Made by a program: the position numbers and the translations under genes. A DNA stretch of 64,000 nt from Chryseobacterium polytrichastri (lineage in GTDB: Bacteria > Bacteroidota > Bacteroidia > Flavobacteriales > Weeksellaceae). The notes below the pieces were generated by a model, which was not told the DNA's origin, ran no database searches, and saw nothing but the letters and a program-made list of their open reading frames with translations. Shown here in pieces: positions 61,483 through 64,000 of the stretch. Numbering within the stretch: the stretch's first letter is position 1; every line of letters begins with the position of its first letter. Where the stretch lies: the NCBI RefSeq assembly GCF_900142445.1, contig NZ_FRAV01000001.1, forward strand, positions 124,001 through 188,000. The letters are read 5' to 3'.

Positions 61483-62328
61483 TTATTGTTTCAAATAATT
61501 GATGATCCCAATCACATCATCCTTTCCGAAACCTGCATCATGAGCAGATTGGTAAGTTTCTATTAAGGTTTTAGATAAAGGAAAATCTGCTCCGGAATCT
61601 TTTGCTAAGAGAATGTCTTTTAACATCAAATCTAAAGCAAATGCAGGTGCGTAAGTATCATTAACCAACAATGGGGTTTTTACTTTGGTAGCCCCACTTC
61701 CGCTAGCACTTTCATTGATGATATCCAGCATATCTTTACGTTCAATACCTAATTTATCTGAAAGCAAAATAGTCTCTGCCAATCCTTGATAAATTGTTGA
61801 TATGAAATAATTAATAGACAGTTTCGCCGCAATTCCTTTTCCGTTTTCACCGAGATGCTTAATCTCCTTTCCTAATTTTTGGAAATAGGGTTCTGCACGC
61901 TGAAGATCTTTTTCATCGCCTCCCACCATAATAATCAGTGTTCCGTCAGCCGCAGGTTTGGTACTTCCGGCAACAGGCGCATCCATAAATGAAGCTTCTT
62001 TGACGATAACGGCAGCTGCCAATTTTTTACTGGTTTCAGGAGAAATAGTACTCATGTCTATAAATAGTTTCCCGCGAATATCCAAAGTCAAAACTTCTTC
62101 ATAAATGGCTTTCACAGCAGCATCATTGGTCAACATTGTGAAAATAACATCACTATTCTTAACCAATTCTGTTATGGTAGTAAAAACGGTAGATTTTGCT
62201 TTGAAATCATCGGCTTTTTCAATCGTTCTATTGTAAACGGATAATGAAAATCCTGCTTTTTCTAAATTTTTAGCCATCGGAAGTCCCATGTTTCCTAATC
62301 CTATAAATCCTATTTTTTCGGTGCTCAT
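61483..62328 (-). CDS. NAD(P)-dependent oxidoreductase, 3-hydroxyisobutyrate dehydrogenase family
   Basis: A 281-residue protein. The N-terminal Rossmann motif is IGFIGLGNMGLPMAKNLEKAGF; FIDMSTISPETSKKL and FMDAPVAGSTKPAADGTLIIMVGG are the substrate-binding signature, and the catalytic Lys is in NGKGIAAKLSINYF. Could be a glyoxylate/succinic-semialdehyde reductase or a hydroxyisobutyrate dehydrogenase. It lies 20 bp after the aldo/keto reductase gene. Confidence 0.88.
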   Translation of the reverse strand: MSTEKIGFIGLGNMGLPMAKNLEKAGFSLSVYNRTIEKADDFKAKSTVFTTITELVKNSDVIFTMLTNDAAVKAIYEEVLTLDIRGKLFIDMSTISPETSKKLAAAVIVKEASFMDAPVAGSTKPAADGTLIIMVGGDEKDLQRAEPYFQKLGKEIKHLGENGKGIAAKLSINYFISTIYQGLAETILLSDKLGIERKDMLDIINESASGSGATKVKTPLLVNDTYAPAFALDLMLKDILLAKDSGADFPLSKTLIETYQSAHDAGFGKDDVIGIINYLKQ

Positions 62329-62348
62329 TTTGTTTTTTTTTATTTTAA

Positions 62349-63191
62349 TTAAACAATATCCGGCCAGTTATTGGGTAATTCTCCACTGAAACCCATTTCC
62401 GGAATTTCATTGATTTGTTTGATTTCTTCAGGGCTTAATTCAAAATCAAAGATATTAATATTATCTTCAATTCTTTCGGGTGTAGTAGATTTCGGGATGG
62501 TGATCGTATCATGTTCAATACACCATCTTAAACAGATTTGCGAGACCGATTTATTGTGTGTTTCCGCAATAGATTTTAGTAATTCATTGTCAAAAACTTT
62601 TCCTCTTGCCAATGGAGACCAAGCTTCGATAACAATTCCTTTGTCTTGAGAAAATTGGGTAACCTCGGGCTGCCAATATCCCGGATGAAATTCTATCTGA
62701 TTGATAGACGGTGTAACGTTGGCCGTTTTCGCTAAAGCCTCCAAATGCTCCTGCCAAAAATTGCTTACCCCAATTGATTTAATTTTCCCTTCAGCCTGAA
62801 GTTCTTCCATCGCACGCCAAGTTTCCGCATTTACTTCCTGCCAGTTATCAAAATTCTTTTCGTTTGCAGGCCAATGGATCAGATACAGATCAATATACTC
62901 TAAATCTAATTTTTGAAGTGATTCTTCAAATGCTTTTTTAGTGTTTTCATACCCTAGATTGTCTCTCCAAACTTTAGTGGTTACAAAAATCTCTTCACGC
63001 GGAATTCCACTTTCTTTAATTCCTTTTCCTACCGCAGATTCGTTTTCATATCTGGCTGCAGTATCCAGCAATCTGTATCCTTTTTGTAAGGCTAATTTTA
63101 CAGAAGCAATACCTTCTTCCTCGGTTGCTTTATAGGTTCCAAAACCAATGGATGGTAAAGTAAGTCCGTCGTTAAGGGTAATATATTTCAT
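62349..63191 (-). CDS. Aldo/keto reductase
   Basis: A 280-residue protein from ATG 63191 (MKYITLNDGLTLPSIGFGTYKA), preferred over a start 13 codons upstream. AKR catalytic tetrad: Asp in LLDTAARYENE with the Tyr following it, Lys in TTKVWRD and His in YLIHWPANE. NADPH-binding KSTTPERIEDN is near the C-terminus. Reduces aldehydes or ketones; similar to 2,5-diketogluconate-reductase-type members. Confidence 0.9.
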   Translation of the reverse strand: MKYITLNDGLTLPSIGFGTYKATEEEGIASVKLALQKGYRLLDTAARYENESAVGKGIKESGIPREEIFVTTKVWRDNLGYENTKKAFEESLQKLDLEYIDLYLIHWPANEKNFDNWQEVNAETWRAMEELQAEGKIKSIGVSNFWQEHLEALAKTANVTPSINQIEFHPGYWQPEVTQFSQDKGIVIEAWSPLARGKVFDNELLKSIAETHNKSVSQICLRWCIEHDTITIPKSTTPERIEDNINIFDFELSPEEIKQINEIPEMGFSGELPNNWPDIV

Positions 63192-63292
63192 TATAATTTC
63201 TTGTGATTGTTTGTACTGAATACATTGCAAAAACTTTATATAACTAATTGGTTGTGCCTTTGCAATGTATTTTTATTATTTAAAATCAACGG

Positions 63293-64000
63293 TTAAAAAG
63301 CATTCACCAGATCATCAATCGTTTTCAATTCTTCTGCGCTTAATTTGATGTTGATTGCTTCCGCATTTTGAACTGCCTGCTCTGCATTTCTTGCTCCGGC
63401 CAATGCAATCGTAATTCCTGGTCTTTCGATCGTCCAACGTAAAACTAACTGACCTAAACTTGCATGATGCGCTTCTGCAATTGGTTTTATTTTAGCTAAA
63501 AGAACATTGGTTTTCTCAATAAATTCAGGTTTGAAATGTGCTAGATTAGCTCTATGGTCTCCTTCTTTAAATTGATAATCCGAATGAATTTTCCCTGTCA
63601 ATAATCCTCTTTCTAATGGACTGTATGCCAAAATAGATTTGTTATTTTTAATACAATAAGGAACTGTTTCTGCTTCAATACCTCGGTTTACCATGCTGAA
63701 CGGAATTTGATTTGAAACTAAATTCAACGTTTTTTCTGCTTCTGCCATTTGTGCAGCGTTGTAGTTACAAACTCCTGCATGACGCACTTTTCCTTGTTCG
63801 ATTAACCTTGAAACAGCTTCAAAAGTTTCATCAATAGGCGTGGTAGAATCCGGCCAGTGAATTTGATACAGATCAATGTAATCTGTTCCCAACCTCTTTA
63901 AACTCTGCTCGCATTCATAGATGATGCTTTCTTTTCCTGCATATTTGTAAACGTCGATTGCGTCTCCGTTATTTTTAAAACTCTTCATCGCAAAATCACC
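63293..64000 (-). CDS. Aldo/keto reductase, N-terminus beyond window
   Basis: At least 236 residues; the frame is open through the right edge (GDFAMKSFKNN...), so the start codon and the Asp/Tyr/Lys of the tetrad lie outside. The His is in YQIHWPDSTTP, and SILAYSPLERGLLTGKIHSDY, LRWTIERPGITIALAGARNAEQAVQNAEAI is the NADP-binding region of the AKR11/YghZ-like group. An internal Met near 63988 is not the start. Confidence 0.9.
   Translation of the reverse strand, partial: GDFAMKSFKNNGDAIDVYKYAGKESIIYECEQSLKRLGTDYIDLYQIHWPDSTTPIDETFEAVSRLIEQGKVRHAGVCNYNAAQMAEAEKTLNLVSNQIPFSMVNRGIEAETVPYCIKNNKSILAYSPLERGLLTGKIHSDYQFKEGDHRANLAHFKPEFIEKTNVLLAKIKPIAEAHHASLGQLVLRWTIERPGITIALAGARNAEQAVQNAEAINIKLSAEELKTIDDLVNAF

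Noticed and set aside
1..64000. tRNA, rRNA, CRISPR arrays, insertion sequences, prophage
   Set aside because: Scanned by eye; no cloverleaf-like, rRNA-like, regularly spaced repeat or transposase/integrase/phage gene was seen.

Overview
The window comes from a low-GC member of the Bacteroidota, most likely a flavobacterium of the Chryseobacterium type (Weeksellaceae). The evidence is AT-rich intergenic DNA, secreted proteins ending in type IX secretion sorting domains, several matches to the Bacteroidota -7 promoter box (TAnnTTTG), a terpene synthase and tandem porin-family genes of the kind found in that group, and bacillithiol-associated genes. It is ordinary chromosome: no rRNA, tRNA, CRISPR array, insertion sequence or prophage was seen.

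Layout. 1-961: the start of an unrecognised helical-repeat protein that runs off the left edge. 1108-5504: leucine operon leuA-leuC-leuD-leuB, with a short LeuA and a terminator-like hairpin inside the operon. 5575-7957: minus-strand group of MazG-like, thioredoxin-like and DUF4230 genes followed by a 269-bp tandem repeat that carries copies of a tiny disordered protein. 8312-9421: class I terpene synthase behind a very AT-rich stretch. 9502-15888: T9SS-secreted metalloprotease, acyl-CoA dehydrogenase, and T9SS-secreted endonuclease I. 16047-17351: SatD plus DUF3307 pair with twin palindromic operators. 17388-19732: purC and purF. 19811-23562: four tandem outer-membrane beta-barrel paralogues, each with a sigma-54-like -24/-12 element. 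23803-29140: aroB, an RsuA-type pseudouridine synthase, nicotinamidase and a DEAD-box helicase.

29379-31337 is a tightly overlapping bacillithiol-related operon (YfiT/BstA-like, DUF1569, YtxJ, Crp). 31338-35583 holds a MocR regulator divergent from an EamA exporter, another Crp/Fnr gene followed by an FNR-like palindrome, and a CinA-like protein. 35800-41988 is a response regulator, histidine kinase, PepSY-like protein, TonB-type outer-membrane protein and PAP2 phosphatase, probably one envelope-sensing module. 42023-55329 is dense in regulators paired divergently with enzymes: AraC with a secreted flavodoxin-Rid fusion, AraC with a phytanoyl-CoA dioxygenase-like enzyme, and MocR with cupin, DapA-like lyase and a small thioredoxin-like protein. 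A Na+/H+ antiporter, a nitrilase and Rossmann-fold enzymes follow. 55412-57185 is a TetR gene upstream of a three-gene membrane/rhodanese operon with a 26-bp palindrome in its promoter. 57635-64000 contains an MFS exporter, small DNA-binding-like proteins, a metallo-hydrolase and three NAD(P)-linked reductases, the last cut by the right edge.

Three copies of a MITE-like repeat with inverted ends (27739-27897, 37883-38080, 57251-57509), a second element nested in the third copy, and a long-armed palindrome at 61303-61387 are the dispersed repeats seen. The best candidates for something new are the shared sigma-54-like promoters of the porin array, the exported flavodoxin-Rid fusion, the terpene synthase with a degenerate metal motif, the SatD twin operator, and the repeat-borne micro-proteins. 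All function calls rest on reading motifs by eye; no searches were run.
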